A DNA stretch of 64,000 bases from Roseovarius salincola (GTDB lineage: Bacteria; Pseudomonadota; Alphaproteobacteria; Rhodobacterales; Rhodobacteraceae). Position 1 is the first letter of the stretch; each line of letters begins with the position of its first letter. Shown here piece after piece: positions 10,582-18,735 of this stretch. The stretch is from positions 23,062-87,061 of the forward strand of contig NZ_JAPTNL010000016.1 in NCBI RefSeq assembly GCF_026891095.1. The letters are read 5' to 3'. Both the position numbers and the translations under genes were made by a program. The notes beneath the pieces were generated by a model that did not search any database, was not told the DNA's origin, and was given only the letters and a program-made list of their open reading frames with translations.

Positions 10582-11218
10582 AGAGTTGCTTTGCCTCTTC
10601 CAAGGTATCAAACATATACAGCTTTCCGCCCATCAGGACAGCCGCGGATTGCGCGAACTTCTCAAGTACTTCGGGTTTGTGCGAAACGATCACGACGGTG
10701 GTAGTGCGCAGCCTTTCGCGCAGGATTTCGCCGGCCTTGCGGTTGAACTCGACATCGGTCGAACTGGGCATGCCCTCGTCGATCAGGTAGATGTCGAAAT
10801 CGAGCGCCAGCATGAGCGCGAATGTGAAGCGCGCGCGCATCCCGGATGAATAGGTGCCAAGCGGCTGGTCGAAATATTCGCCCAGGTTGCACATCCAGCG
10901 GCAATAGGCCTCGATATAGTCGGGGTCGAGACCGTAGAGCCGCGCGATGTAGCGGGCGTTTTCCATCGCCGATATCTTCGAGATGACGCCGCCCATGAAA
11001 CCCAGCGGAAAGCTGATGCGGCAATGGCGGCGGATTTCACCCTCGTCGGGTTTCTCGAGCCCCGCCATCATGTTGACCAGGGTCGTCTTGCCGGTGCCGT
11101 TGGGGGCGAGGATGCCAAGCGACTTGCCCAGTTCGACACGAAACGACACGCGGTCAAGGATCACCTTCCGCTGCGTGCCCGTCCAGAAGGACTTGCTCAC
11201 ATTGTCGAATTCGAGCAT
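10559..11218 (-). CDS. Capsule polysaccharide ABC transporter ATP-binding protein (KpsT/CtrD-like)
   Basis: A 219-residue ABC ATPase with Walker A LAPNGTGKTTL, signature region YSSGMRARF and Walker B DIYLIDEG, and the short length and MLEFDNVSKSFWTGTQRKVILD opening of the KpsT group, which powers export of lipid-linked capsule across the inner membrane. It is first in a four-gene run on this strand (KpsT-KpsE-kdsA-mutase). The matching permease (KpsM type) is not adjacent. No promoter could be assigned with confidence in the 257 bases upstream. Confidence 0.9.
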   Translation of the reverse strand: MLEFDNVSKSFWTGTQRKVILDRVSFRVELGKSLGILAPNGTGKTTLVNMMAGLEKPDEGEIRRHCRISFPLGFMGGVISKISAMENARYIARLYGLDPDYIEAYCRWMCNLGEYFDQPLGTYSSGMRARFTFALMLALDFDIYLIDEGMPSSTDVEFNRKAGEILRERLRTTTVVIVSHKPEVLEKFAQSAAVLMGGKLYMFDTLEEAKQLYDYETQG

Positions 11219-11475
11219 CCAGGTCGCTCCGATGCTGCTCTGGCCTCATCCTCTTATATGGGGACCTTTGCGAGGCGTCACTCAATACGTTCATGGCATT
11301 ATGCCGGATCGTGCTGTCTTGTTACAGCGAAACAGGGCTTTTTTAAGCCGGATCCGGAATATTTTCGAGCCAAATCGTGCGGGTCATGAGGCAGTTCAGG
11401 CGACCACCTGCCGAAGGCACCTGCAAGAGGCGCGCCACTCATCGTGAGCTCCGTGCAGGCAGGGACTGCGCGGGA

Positions 11476-12168
11476 TCACGTATCCGAGGCGCGGGTCAGC
11501 GACAGGCGTGCGGTTTCCAGATGTTCCTTCATGATATTGGCGGCGCGTTCGGGTTCGCGGGTGCGGATCGCGTTGAGGATCTGGCGGTGCTGGGTGTTGT
11601 AGGTGGCGATGGTGCGCCGATCCAGCGTCAGGTGGCGCATCCGCGTCCAGTCGTCTTCGCTGCGCACCGTGGCGATCTGGTCGATGATCCAGATCAGCAG
11701 CCCGTTGCGCGTGCATTCCACCAGCGCGCGGTGGAAATCGGTATCGGCATCGGAAAAGGCGACCGGATCGTCTGTGCACTCTTCCATACGGTTGCAGAGT
11801 TCCTCCATCCGGTCGAAATCGGCCTGGCGGCCATGCAGTACCGCAAGCCGGCAGATATGGGGCTCGAGCGCGAATCGCGCATCCATCAGCTCCAGCGGGG
11901 TGGCGTGTTCGATGGCGCTGGCCGAATTGTCGTCAGGTTGGTGAACCACATATGTGCCACTGCCGGGCCGGGTTTCTACAAACCCCTCTTTTTCAAGGCG
12001 CATCAGGGCCTTGCGCACGGTTCCGCGGGCCGCACCGTAACTGTCGGACAACACCCGTTCCGGCGGGAGGCGATCATGCAATTGCAGACCTCCCTTGGAA
12101 ATCTCGCGCCGGATCAACGCTGCGATGTCAGCCGCACCGAGCTTCTGGTCTGCGGAAACGTTCATCAT
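11476..12168 (-). CDS. GntR-family transcriptional regulator, FadR subgroup
   Basis: A 230-residue regulator with an N-terminal winged helix (LPPERVLSDSYGAARGTVRKALMRLEKEGFVETRPGSGTYV, read in parts) and a C-terminal helical FCD ligand-binding domain with conserved D/H positions (DTDFHRALVECTRN). FadR-group regulators usually respond to carboxylic or amino acids. It is divergent from glnT with 457 bases between the starts, so it is the obvious candidate regulator of the glnT-glx cluster. The effector is unknown. The start at 12168 has a purine-rich AAAGAGGTGA just upstream. Confidence 0.9.
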   Translation of the reverse strand: MMNVSADQKLGAADIAALIRREISKGGLQLHDRLPPERVLSDSYGAARGTVRKALMRLEKEGFVETRPGSGTYVVHQPDDNSASAIEHATPLELMDARFALEPHICRLAVLHGRQADFDRMEELCNRMEECTDDPVAFSDADTDFHRALVECTRNGLLIWIIDQIATVRSEDDWTRMRHLTLDRRTIATYNTQHRQILNAIRTREPERAANIMKEHLETARLSLTRASDT

Positions 12169-12625
12169 TCACCTCTTTTATGGACCAATTATATACCATT
12201 TGATGCCTTAATCCACCAAATTACGCAGCATTGGATCAAAAGTGGTTGACTTTTGGGCCGATCATCGGAAACTCGGGTCAACAGCGCTCCACCAACCGGC
12301 GTGACACATAGTGTGTTCCCGGCGGCAGGCAAAGACTGGGACAGATGCGACATGACGTTTCATGATGCAGGAAAACAACAGTTCACGGCCCTGACGGCCC
12401 GGATTGGCGGGCGCTGCCCGGCGCGCGCGTCCCAAGAGCGTGAAAGACCCAAATTTGCACCGGGTGAAAACACCGCCCCGCCGTGGCCGGCGTGTTTTGA
12501 CGGGATCGGAACGGGGGCGCTCCACCCCGCGCCGGACTGCCCGACTGTGTGGAGCTGAACGCCATTCAGCCGCAAAGACGGGCACAAGACCCGGCGGGCG
12601 GCACAATCATCAGGGAGAGTTAAAA
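12169..12625. promoter_or_regulatory. Long divergent intergenic region between the GntR regulator and glnT
   Basis: No convincing gene is present. The left 90 bases, next to the GntR gene, are AT-rich (around 12180-12250) and contain CCAAT...ATTGG half-sites, a plausible operator and promoter area. The remaining 370 bases are GC-rich and would be a long glnT leader; they include a perfect GGTG-AAAA-CACC hairpin at 12463-12474 and a CGCCG/CGGCG stem just after it. No known riboswitch was recognised. The strong ribosome-binding sequence GGGAGAG sits at 12613-12619, seven bases before the glnT GTG. Confidence 0.5.
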
Positions 12626-14104
12626 GTGGCTGAGACAGATCTCGAGAAATTCGTGGAAGCGCCTGGGCGCGACGAGAAGATCAAGGAAGTCCGCAAGAAG
12701 ATCGACGAGCTGGGGATCGAGTATCTGTATCTTCAGTTCGTGTCGGTGACCGGCAAGATCATGGGCAAGGGCATTCCCGCCGACCATTGGGAGCAAGTCG
12801 CCAAGAAGGGCTTTCAGCTGGTCTATGGCGCGACGATGAACCTGTTCCTGAACCGGGCGGGGGATTACCTGGGCTATGGCCCCGAGGCCGCCGAACTGAT
12901 CGGCATTCCCGAGCCCGAGACCTTCATGCAACTGCCCTGGGCCCCCGAGATCGGCCGCTTCTATTGCACGCTGTTCCGCAACCGCGAGGAAAAGGAAAAC
13001 CCCGGTGGTTACCTGACCGCCGACAGCCGCGGGAACCTGCGCCGCCTGCATGAGGAATTCACCAAGAAGCACGGCACCAAGCTGCGCATCGGCACCGAGC
13101 CCGAAATGATGTGGCTGAAATTCGACGAGAACGGCAAGCCCAAGGACGGCTTCTCAAAGCCCTATTGCTATCATATCGACCAGTTCGAAAGCCTGCGCCC
13201 GGTGTCGCTGCAGGTGATCCGCTACGCCCGCAAGATGGGTCTGGACATGATCCAGGGCGATCACGAGGACGCGCCGGGTCAGCTTGAGCTGAACTGGATG
13301 TTCGACGACGTGCTGCGCAATGCCGACCGTCTGACCACCTATCGCCAGATCTGTGCGCAGGTGGCGCGCGAGCAAGGCATCTTCGCCTGTTTCATGACCA
13401 AGCCCTTCATGGGGGTGTCGGCATCGGGCTGTCACCACAACATGAGCCTGTGGCATGGCGGCGAGGACGAATTCGTCAAATGCGGCAACGATCCCGACAA
13501 CCTGCCGGGCATGGCCGACAATTACATGTATGTGAAGGGCGGCGAGAACACGTTCATGCCCGACACGGACGATCCGCAGATGCCCGGCAAGGAGGGGCTG
13601 AAGGCGATCGGCGGCGTGGTGCATCACCTTCAGGCGCTGACCGCGATCGGCTGCTCGACGGTGAATTCCTATCGCCGGTTGTGGGATACGGGTTTCTGGG
13701 CGCCGGTCTTCAGCGACTGGGGTTTCCAGAACCGCACGACGGGCCTGCGCGTCTCGGCGCCGGGGCGGTTCGAATACCGCTCGGTCGACTCGATGGTGAA
13801 CCCCTATCTGATGGGCGCGACCCTGCTGGCGGCGATGGATGACGGGCTGGAGAACAGCCTCGACCCCGGCAAGCCCGAAGAGCGCAACATCTACGAGGCG
13901 ATGGCCGACGGCAAGGACGTGAAGAAACTGCCGATGTCGCTGGGCGAGGCGCTGGACAAGCTTGCCGAGGATGAGGTCGTCAAGCGTGGCATGCCCGGCG
14001 AGATGTATCGCCTTTACGAGGAATACAAGCGTGACGAGTTCGCGCGGTTCATGTCCACCGTCACCGAATGGGACAACGAAATGTACATGGAATGCCTGCC
14101 CTGA
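12626..14104 (+). CDS. glnT: Type III-like glutamine synthetase / gamma-glutamylamide ligase (GlnT group)
   Basis: A 492-residue ligase of the glutamine synthetase fold. It carries the metal-ligand segment IGTEPEMMWLKFD, the DHEDAPGQLELNW substrate/metal region, the MTKPFMGVSASGCHHNMSLW ATP/glutamate segment and GRFEYRSVDSMVNPYL near the C terminus. It resembles rhizobial GlnT and the gamma-glutamylmethylamide synthetases rather than GlnA, so the amine partner may be ammonia or an alkylamine; the sequence does not decide. GTG at 12626 follows GGGAGAG. An open frame extends upstream but its composition and lack of similarity argue against use. It heads a row of seven same-strand genes that includes glxBCD. 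Confidence 0.85.
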   Translation: MAETDLEKFVEAPGRDEKIKEVRKKIDELGIEYLYLQFVSVTGKIMGKGIPADHWEQVAKKGFQLVYGATMNLFLNRAGDYLGYGPEAAELIGIPEPETFMQLPWAPEIGRFYCTLFRNREEKENPGGYLTADSRGNLRRLHEEFTKKHGTKLRIGTEPEMMWLKFDENGKPKDGFSKPYCYHIDQFESLRPVSLQVIRYARKMGLDMIQGDHEDAPGQLELNWMFDDVLRNADRLTTYRQICAQVAREQGIFACFMTKPFMGVSASGCHHNMSLWHGGEDEFVKCGNDPDNLPGMADNYMYVKGGENTFMPDTDDPQMPGKEGLKAIGGVVHHLQALTAIGCSTVNSYRRLWDTGFWAPVFSDWGFQNRTTGLRVSAPGRFEYRSVDSMVNPYLMGATLLAAMDDGLENSLDPGKPEERNIYEAMADGKDVKKLPMSLGEALDKLAEDEVVKRGMPGEMYRLYEEYKRDEFARFMSTVTEWDNEMYMECLP

Positions 14105-14180
14105 GGCATTCCTGTCCTGGCGGCAGGCGCATCATGCCTGCCGCCTCCCTAGACCGTTAAACTGAGGAGGCGCATTCAAG

Positions 14181-15116
14181 ATGTGCGGAATTGCTGGATT
14201 GATCCACAAGGGCAAGAGCGCGAATGTCGGGTCCGAGATGACCGCGATGCTCCAGGCCCTGAAACACCGGGGGCCTGACAGCACCGGTTATGCCGTTTAC
14301 GGCGAACCCACCGAAGGCGATTACGTGATGCGCCTGAAGGTGGCCGAGGCCGAGGATATGGGCAGGGGCCGCGGTGTCCACAAGCTGATCGAGACCCGCA
14401 TCGCGGATGTCGAGGAGATTATGGAAGAGGCCGGCGCCAAGGTGAAGTCGCGCGAGGCGGTCACCGAATACGCCCTGCGCTATGTGCTGACCCACGAGGG
14501 CAACACCGGCGACATGGCCAAATCCATCGAGGAGGTCGACGGCGTCGAGATCCTGTCGATGGGCAACGGGCTGGAACTGATCAAGGATCTGGGCGACGCG
14601 ACGGTCGTCTCGGAAATGTACGGGCTCATGGATTTCAAGGGCACCCATGGCATCGGCCATACCCGGATGGCCACGGAATCCGATGTCGATATCAAGTCGG
14701 CGCACCCTTACTGGGCCTTCCCCTATAATGACGTCAGCGTCGTCCATAACGGCCAGATCACCAATTACTGGATCATGCGCCGCGAGATGGAGCGCAAGGG
14801 TCATCGCTTCATGTCGAATTGCGACAGCGAGCTGCTGGCGGTCTACACGGCGCATAACCTGTCCAACGGCATCTCGCTCGAGGACAGCCTGCGGCAATCC
14901 ATCGACGAGATCGACGGCGTGTTCACCTATCTGGTCGCCACCAAGGACCAGCTGGGCATGGCCAAGGACACGATGGCCGCGAAACCGCTGGTTCTTTACG
15001 AATCCGACGACCTGATCGCGATGGCCTCGGAAGAGGTGGCGATCCGCGCCATTCTTCCCGAAGAGATCGACACCACTGACCCTTACGACGAGGAGGTTCG
15101 GGTATGGCAAGCATGA
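14181..15116 (+). CDS. glxB: Class II glutamine amidotransferase, GlxB/MgsA-like subunit
   Basis: A 311-residue Ntn-type glutamine amidotransferase. Mature Cys2 (MCGIAGLIHKG) is the nucleophile, followed by KHRGPDSTGYAVYG, GIGHTRMATES, SVVHNGQITNY and the conserved SNCDSELLAVY. This is the amidotransferase domain that in ordinary glutamate synthase is fused to the large subunit; here it stands alone, as in rhizobial glxB and the mgsA subunit of N-methylglutamate synthase. It would release ammonia from glutamine, or bind a gamma-glutamylamide, for transfer to GlxD. The 3' end overlaps glxC by 13 bases and contains its GAGGAGG ribosome-binding site. Confidence 0.88.
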   Translation: MCGIAGLIHKGKSANVGSEMTAMLQALKHRGPDSTGYAVYGEPTEGDYVMRLKVAEAEDMGRGRGVHKLIETRIADVEEIMEEAGAKVKSREAVTEYALRYVLTHEGNTGDMAKSIEEVDGVEILSMGNGLELIKDLGDATVVSEMYGLMDFKGTHGIGHTRMATESDVDIKSAHPYWAFPYNDVSVVHNGQITNYWIMRREMERKGHRFMSNCDSELLAVYTAHNLSNGISLEDSLRQSIDEIDGVFTYLVATKDQLGMAKDTMAAKPLVLYESDDLIAMASEEVAIRAILPEEIDTTDPYDEEVRVWQA

Positions 15117-15973
15117 CCGACGACGACCTGAAACAGATGAGCCAGGACGAGCGCGCCAAGGCGCTTGGAATGACCACCGAACAACTGACGGGCAAGTCGC
15201 TCTATATCGAGTTCGACCCAGAGGCGAGCGAGCGCTATACCTATCCCTGGTCCCATGATGTCGATTTCAACAAGCGCACCGAGATCGACACCGACACATT
15301 GAGCACGACCGAGATGAACAGCGCGATCCGGGACAGGATGAAAGAGGGCTATGGCACCATCGTTCTGAAGAATCCGCGCGGCAAGCACAGCCTTGGCGTG
15401 GGAATCCTGAACAAGCTGAACCTCATCGTCGAAGGGTCCTGCGGGTATTTCGGCGTCGGGCTGATCGACGGGCCGAACGTGCGTATCACCGGGCGCGTGG
15501 GCTGGTCCTGCGGCGAGAACATGATGGCGGGCACCGTCGTCATCGAAAAGAACGCGGGTTCGACCTTCGGCGCGGCGATGCGCGGCGGCGATCTTGTCTG
15601 CCGCGGCTCGGTCGGGTCGCGCACCGGCATCGACCAGAAGGGCGGCACGATCATCGTCGGTGGCGACACCGGCGCGCTGAGCGGGTTCATGATGCAGCGC
15701 GGGCGCATGGTCGTCTGCGGCAATGCCGGCAAGAACCTCGGCGACTCGATGTATGACGGCACGATCTTCGTAGGCGGCGAGATCCGCTCGCTCGGGGTCG
15801 ATGCGATCGAAGCCGAACTGACCGATCTGGACCGGCAGTGGCTGACCCGCAAGCTGACCCAATACGGGCTGATGCCCGACAAGGGCGTGGATCATTTCAC
15901 CAAGGTCGTCGCAGGCAAGCAGCTGTGGAACTACGACAACCTCGAACCGTCCGAAAAGAAACTCATTCTGTAG
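15104..15973 (+). CDS. glxC: GltB C-terminal (GXGXG) domain protein, GlxC/MgsB-like subunit
   Basis: A 289-residue protein. From about residue 70 it is made of the right-handed beta-helix repeats of the glutamate synthase GXGXG domain (GVGLIDGPNVRITGRVGWSCGENMMAG, in part, and GGTIIVGGDTGALSGFMMQ). This domain is structural in glutamate synthase, joining the amidotransferase and synthase sites. The first about 65 residues, charged and Met/Asp-rich, are not part of that repeat and have no recognised match. It lies between the amidotransferase and FMN subunits, supporting a three-subunit split synthase. Confidence 0.85.
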   Translation: MASMTDDDLKQMSQDERAKALGMTTEQLTGKSLYIEFDPEASERYTYPWSHDVDFNKRTEIDTDTLSTTEMNSAIRDRMKEGYGTIVLKNPRGKHSLGVGILNKLNLIVEGSCGYFGVGLIDGPNVRITGRVGWSCGENMMAGTVVIEKNAGSTFGAAMRGGDLVCRGSVGSRTGIDQKGGTIIVGGDTGALSGFMMQRGRMVVCGNAGKNLGDSMYDGTIFVGGEIRSLGVDAIEAELTDLDRQWLTRKLTQYGLMPDKGVDHFTKVVAGKQLWNYDNLEPSEKKLIL

Positions 15974-15997
15974 CGGAACGGCGCACCGCGCCTTCCC

Positions 15998-17386
15998 TTG
16001 CAAGGAAAAAGGAACAGACACATGGCTGATGGCGACCTGCCCAAGAAAAAGCCCCTTGAGCGCGACACCTACCGGCTGGGTGATTCATTCATCTTCCCGC
16101 CGCGCGTCATGGACGACATCCATATCAAGGCCGAGCTTGGCCGCTACCGGATGCGGGGGTTCTCGCTGTTCAAGAAGATCCCGCATTGGGATGACCTGAC
16201 CTTCCTGCCCGGCACGCTGACACGGTTCGTGATCGAAGGCTACCGCGAGAAATGCGAGACCAAGACGATCCTGGGCCCGCGTGCCAAGCGCCCGCTGGAG
16301 CTGGATATCCCGGTCTATATCACCGGCATGAGCTTTGGCGCGCTGAGTTACGAGGCCAAGACGGCACTGGCGCGCGGCGCCACGATGGCGGGCACCGCGA
16401 CCTGCTCGGGCGAGGGCGGCATGATCCCGGACGAGCGGCGCTACAGTTCCAAATGGTTCTACCAGTGCATCCAGTCGCGCTATGGCTTCAACCCGCATCA
16501 CCTGGTGCTGGCGGATGGCTGCGAGTTCTTCATCGGCCAGGGCTGCAAGGTCGGTCTTGGCGGGCACCTGATGGGCCAGAAGGTCACTGACCAGGTGGCC
16601 GAGATGCGCAGCCTGCCTGCGGGCATCGACCAGCGCTCGCCGGCGCGTCACCCCGACTGGCTTGGGCCGGACGACCTGGCGCTGAAGATCCAGGAGATCC
16701 GCGAGGCGACCGACTGGCAGATCCCGATCCAGCTGAAACTGGGCGCGGCGCGGGTCTATGACGATGTGCGCATGGCGGTGAAATGCGACCCCGACACGAT
16801 CTATATCGACGGCATGGAAGGCGGCACCGGTGCGGGTCCGCACCTTGCCACCGAAGATACCGGCGTGCCGGGGATGGCCGCGATCCGGCAGGCCCGCAAG
16901 GCGATCGACGACCTGGGCAAGCGCGGCGAGATCAGCCTGGTCTATGCCGGGGGTATCCGCAATGGCGCCGACGTGGCCAAGGCGATCGCACTGGGCGCGG
17001 ATGCCATCGCCATCGGCCATTCGGCGATGATGGCGCTCAACTGCAACAAGGACATCCCCGAGGCCAATTACCAGGAGGAAATGGGCGTCGAGCCGGGTTA
17101 TTGCTACCATTGCCATACGGGCCGCTGCCCGGTGGGCGTGGCGACGCAGGACCCCAAGCTGCGCGAACGCCTGGACCCGGATGCGGCCGCCGAGCGTGTC
17201 TACAACTTCCTGCACACGCTGACCATCGAGGCGCAGCTTTTCGCACGCGCCTGCGGCAAGACCTATATCCACTCACTGGAACCCGAGGATCTGGCCGCGC
17301 TGACGATGGAAGCCTCGGCCATGGCGGGTGTGCCGCTGGCGGGCACCAACCACACCGTCGGCGTCGAGGATTACCACCACTTCTAA
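15998..17386 (+). CDS. glxD: FMN-binding glutamate synthase-like subunit, GlxD/MgsC-like
   Basis: About 462 residues in the glutamate synthase FMN (TIM-barrel) family; ATG codons at 15998 and 16022 are possible, and the latter (MADGDLPKKK) has AAGGAA upstream. It shows ITGMSFGALSYEAKTALARGA, the EGGMIPDERRYSSKW region, DGMEGGTGAGPHL, YAGGIRNGADVAKAIALGAD and a CYHCHTGRCPVGVATQDP segment whose three Cys match the iron-sulphur ligands of glutamate synthase. It is the catalytic core that would form glutamate, or N-methylglutamate if it is an MgsC. With separate GlxB and GlxC it makes a split enzyme. No NADPH-binding GltD-type subunit lies nearby. Confidence 0.88.
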   Translation: MQGKRNRHMADGDLPKKKPLERDTYRLGDSFIFPPRVMDDIHIKAELGRYRMRGFSLFKKIPHWDDLTFLPGTLTRFVIEGYREKCETKTILGPRAKRPLELDIPVYITGMSFGALSYEAKTALARGATMAGTATCSGEGGMIPDERRYSSKWFYQCIQSRYGFNPHHLVLADGCEFFIGQGCKVGLGGHLMGQKVTDQVAEMRSLPAGIDQRSPARHPDWLGPDDLALKIQEIREATDWQIPIQLKLGAARVYDDVRMAVKCDPDTIYIDGMEGGTGAGPHLATEDTGVPGMAAIRQARKAIDDLGKRGEISLVYAGGIRNGADVAKAIALGADAIAIGHSAMMALNCNKDIPEANYQEEMGVEPGYCYHCHTGRCPVGVATQDPKLRERLDPDAAAERVYNFLHTLTIEAQLFARACGKTYIHSLEPEDLAALTMEASAMAGVPLAGTNHTVGVEDYHHF

Positions 17387-17470
17387 TGGCGCGGCGGGGG
17401 CAACCCCGCCCTGCCGATGACCAACCCCGCAGGCCGGGCCACGGCACGGCATGAGGACAGGAGAAAGACA

Positions 17471-17884
17471 ATGGCTGGAACACAATATCGCGGCTCCGAA
17501 ATCAAGGATGTCGACCAGTTTCTGAAGGATTCCGCAGGGCTGGAATCCGAGCGCGAAAAGGAGATCGGGCAGCATATCGGCTATCGCTACGATGTGAACC
17601 TGGTGCCCGACTACGAGCGGATCACGCCGTTCCTCAAGCAATATATGGAGGTCATGGGCTGGGACGACCTGAATTGGCTGGAAGACGTGCATATGGGCTA
17701 TGAAGAGGGCTCCCCGGCGGTGTTCGACCGCAACAACAACGGCTGGGTGCGGGTGCCCGACAGTATCGAGTTGCCCGACAACCAGCAGGACCGGGACATG
17801 ATCGCGCGCGAGCTTCTGATCAAGTTTCAGATGTCGGACCGCCACCCGCTGGTTGCATTGCGCAAGGCCTATATGAAATTCTGA
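17471..17884 (+). CDS. Conserved-looking small protein of unknown function in the glnT-glx cluster
   Basis: A 137-residue soluble, acidic protein starting MAGTQYRGSEIKDVDQFLKD. It has no signal peptide, no membrane helix and no cysteine, and I recognise no domain. Aromatic and acidic residues cluster in the middle (WDDLNWLEDVHMGYEEG). The ATG at 17471 follows AGGAGA (17459-17464). It sits 84 bases after glxD and five bases before the amidohydrolase start, so it is almost certainly in the same operon. Its place suggests a subunit or accessory of the split synthase, but that is inference from position only. Confidence 0.8.
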   Translation: MAGTQYRGSEIKDVDQFLKDSAGLESEREKEIGQHIGYRYDVNLVPDYERITPFLKQYMEVMGWDDLNWLEDVHMGYEEGSPAVFDRNNNGWVRVPDSIELPDNQQDRDMIARELLIKFQMSDRHPLVALRKAYMKF

Positions 17885-17889
17885 ACGAC

Positions 17890-18735
17890 ATGGCGCGCCC
17901 GCTTGATATCGCTTGCCTCCAGACACGGCCGATGCCCGATTTCGCATCGGCCCTGGACGAGGCGTTGCCCCTGGCCGAAGCGGCGGTCAAGGCGGGCGCG
18001 GATATCCTGTTCTTGCCGGAATATTGCGGCGGGCTGCGCAGCGACAACGGCGCGCTGGTGCCGCCCTCGGCCCCCGAGGCGAGCCATCCGTTCCTGATGC
18101 GGATGCGGGATTTTGCGGCGCAGAGAAAGATATGGGTCAATATCGGCTCGATCGCGGTCGACGGCCCGGACGGGCGCATCATCAACCGGGGCCTGATGCT
18201 GGATGATCGCGGCAGGATCAGGGGGCGCTATGACAAGATCCACCTGTTCGACATCCAGCTTTCCCCGACCGAAACCTATCGCGAAAGCGCCCATGTCTCG
18301 CCCGGCAACCGTGCGGTCATCCATGATACGCCATTCTGCCGGATCGGCCATACGATCTGTTACGACCTGCGGTTTCCTGACCTCTTCCGCAGCCTGGCTC
18401 AGGGCGGCGCGGAAATCCTGCTTTGCCCTGCCGCCTTCACCAAACGCACCGGGGAGGCGCATTGGCATGTGCTGAACCGCGCCCGCGCGATCGAGTGCAC
18501 ACGTTTCATGGTTTCGGCCTGTGCCATCGGGCCGGTGCCGGGGGGTGGCGAGACCTATGGTCATTCGCTTGTCGTCAGCCCATGGGGCGAGGTGATCAGC
18601 GATGGCGGCACCCTGCCGGGGCTGGTGCAGGCCCGCATCGAGCTTGACGACGTCACGCGCGCCCAAGCGCGGGTGCCCAGCCTGCGGGCCGACCGCCCAT
18701 TTACCCTGACCCAACCGAAAAGGAGCGTCGCATGA
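17890..18735 (+). CDS. Carbon-nitrogen hydrolase (nitrilase superfamily amidase)
   Basis: A 281-residue nitrilase-superfamily enzyme with the full Glu-Lys-Cys triad: Glu in LFLPEYCGG, Lys in RYDKIHLFDI and Cys in HTICYDLRFPDLFR. The branch resembles omega-amidase/Nit and other Nit-like amidases that deaminate omega-amides such as 2-oxoglutaramate. In a cluster with a GlnT ligase and a split glutamate synthase, a role in recycling an amide by-product is plausible but inferred. The stop overlaps the next start by four bases (ATGA), implying coupling. Confidence 0.87.
   Translation: MARPLDIACLQTRPMPDFASALDEALPLAEAAVKAGADILFLPEYCGGLRSDNGALVPPSAPEASHPFLMRMRDFAAQRKIWVNIGSIAVDGPDGRIINRGLMLDDRGRIRGRYDKIHLFDIQLSPTETYRESAHVSPGNRAVIHDTPFCRIGHTICYDLRFPDLFRSLAQGGAEILLCPAAFTKRTGEAHWHVLNRARAIECTRFMVSACAIGPVPGGGETYGHSLVVSPWGEVISDGGTLPGLVQARIELDDVTRAQARVPSLRADRPFTLTQPKRSVA

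Noticed and set aside
11312..11350. Small hairpins between the capsule ATPase and GntR genes as a terminator
   Set aside because: Stems of five base pairs only; too weak to call.
12404..12625. N-terminal extension of glnT
   Set aside because: The extra 74 codons are Arg/Pro-rich with no family similarity, and a strong ribosome-binding site precedes the GTG at 12626.
12626..17386. Calling the cluster gmaS-mgsABC (N-methylglutamate pathway) outright
   Set aside because: Subunit layout fits, but mgd genes are absent and glnT-glxBCD of rhizobia fits equally well; the call is kept neutral.
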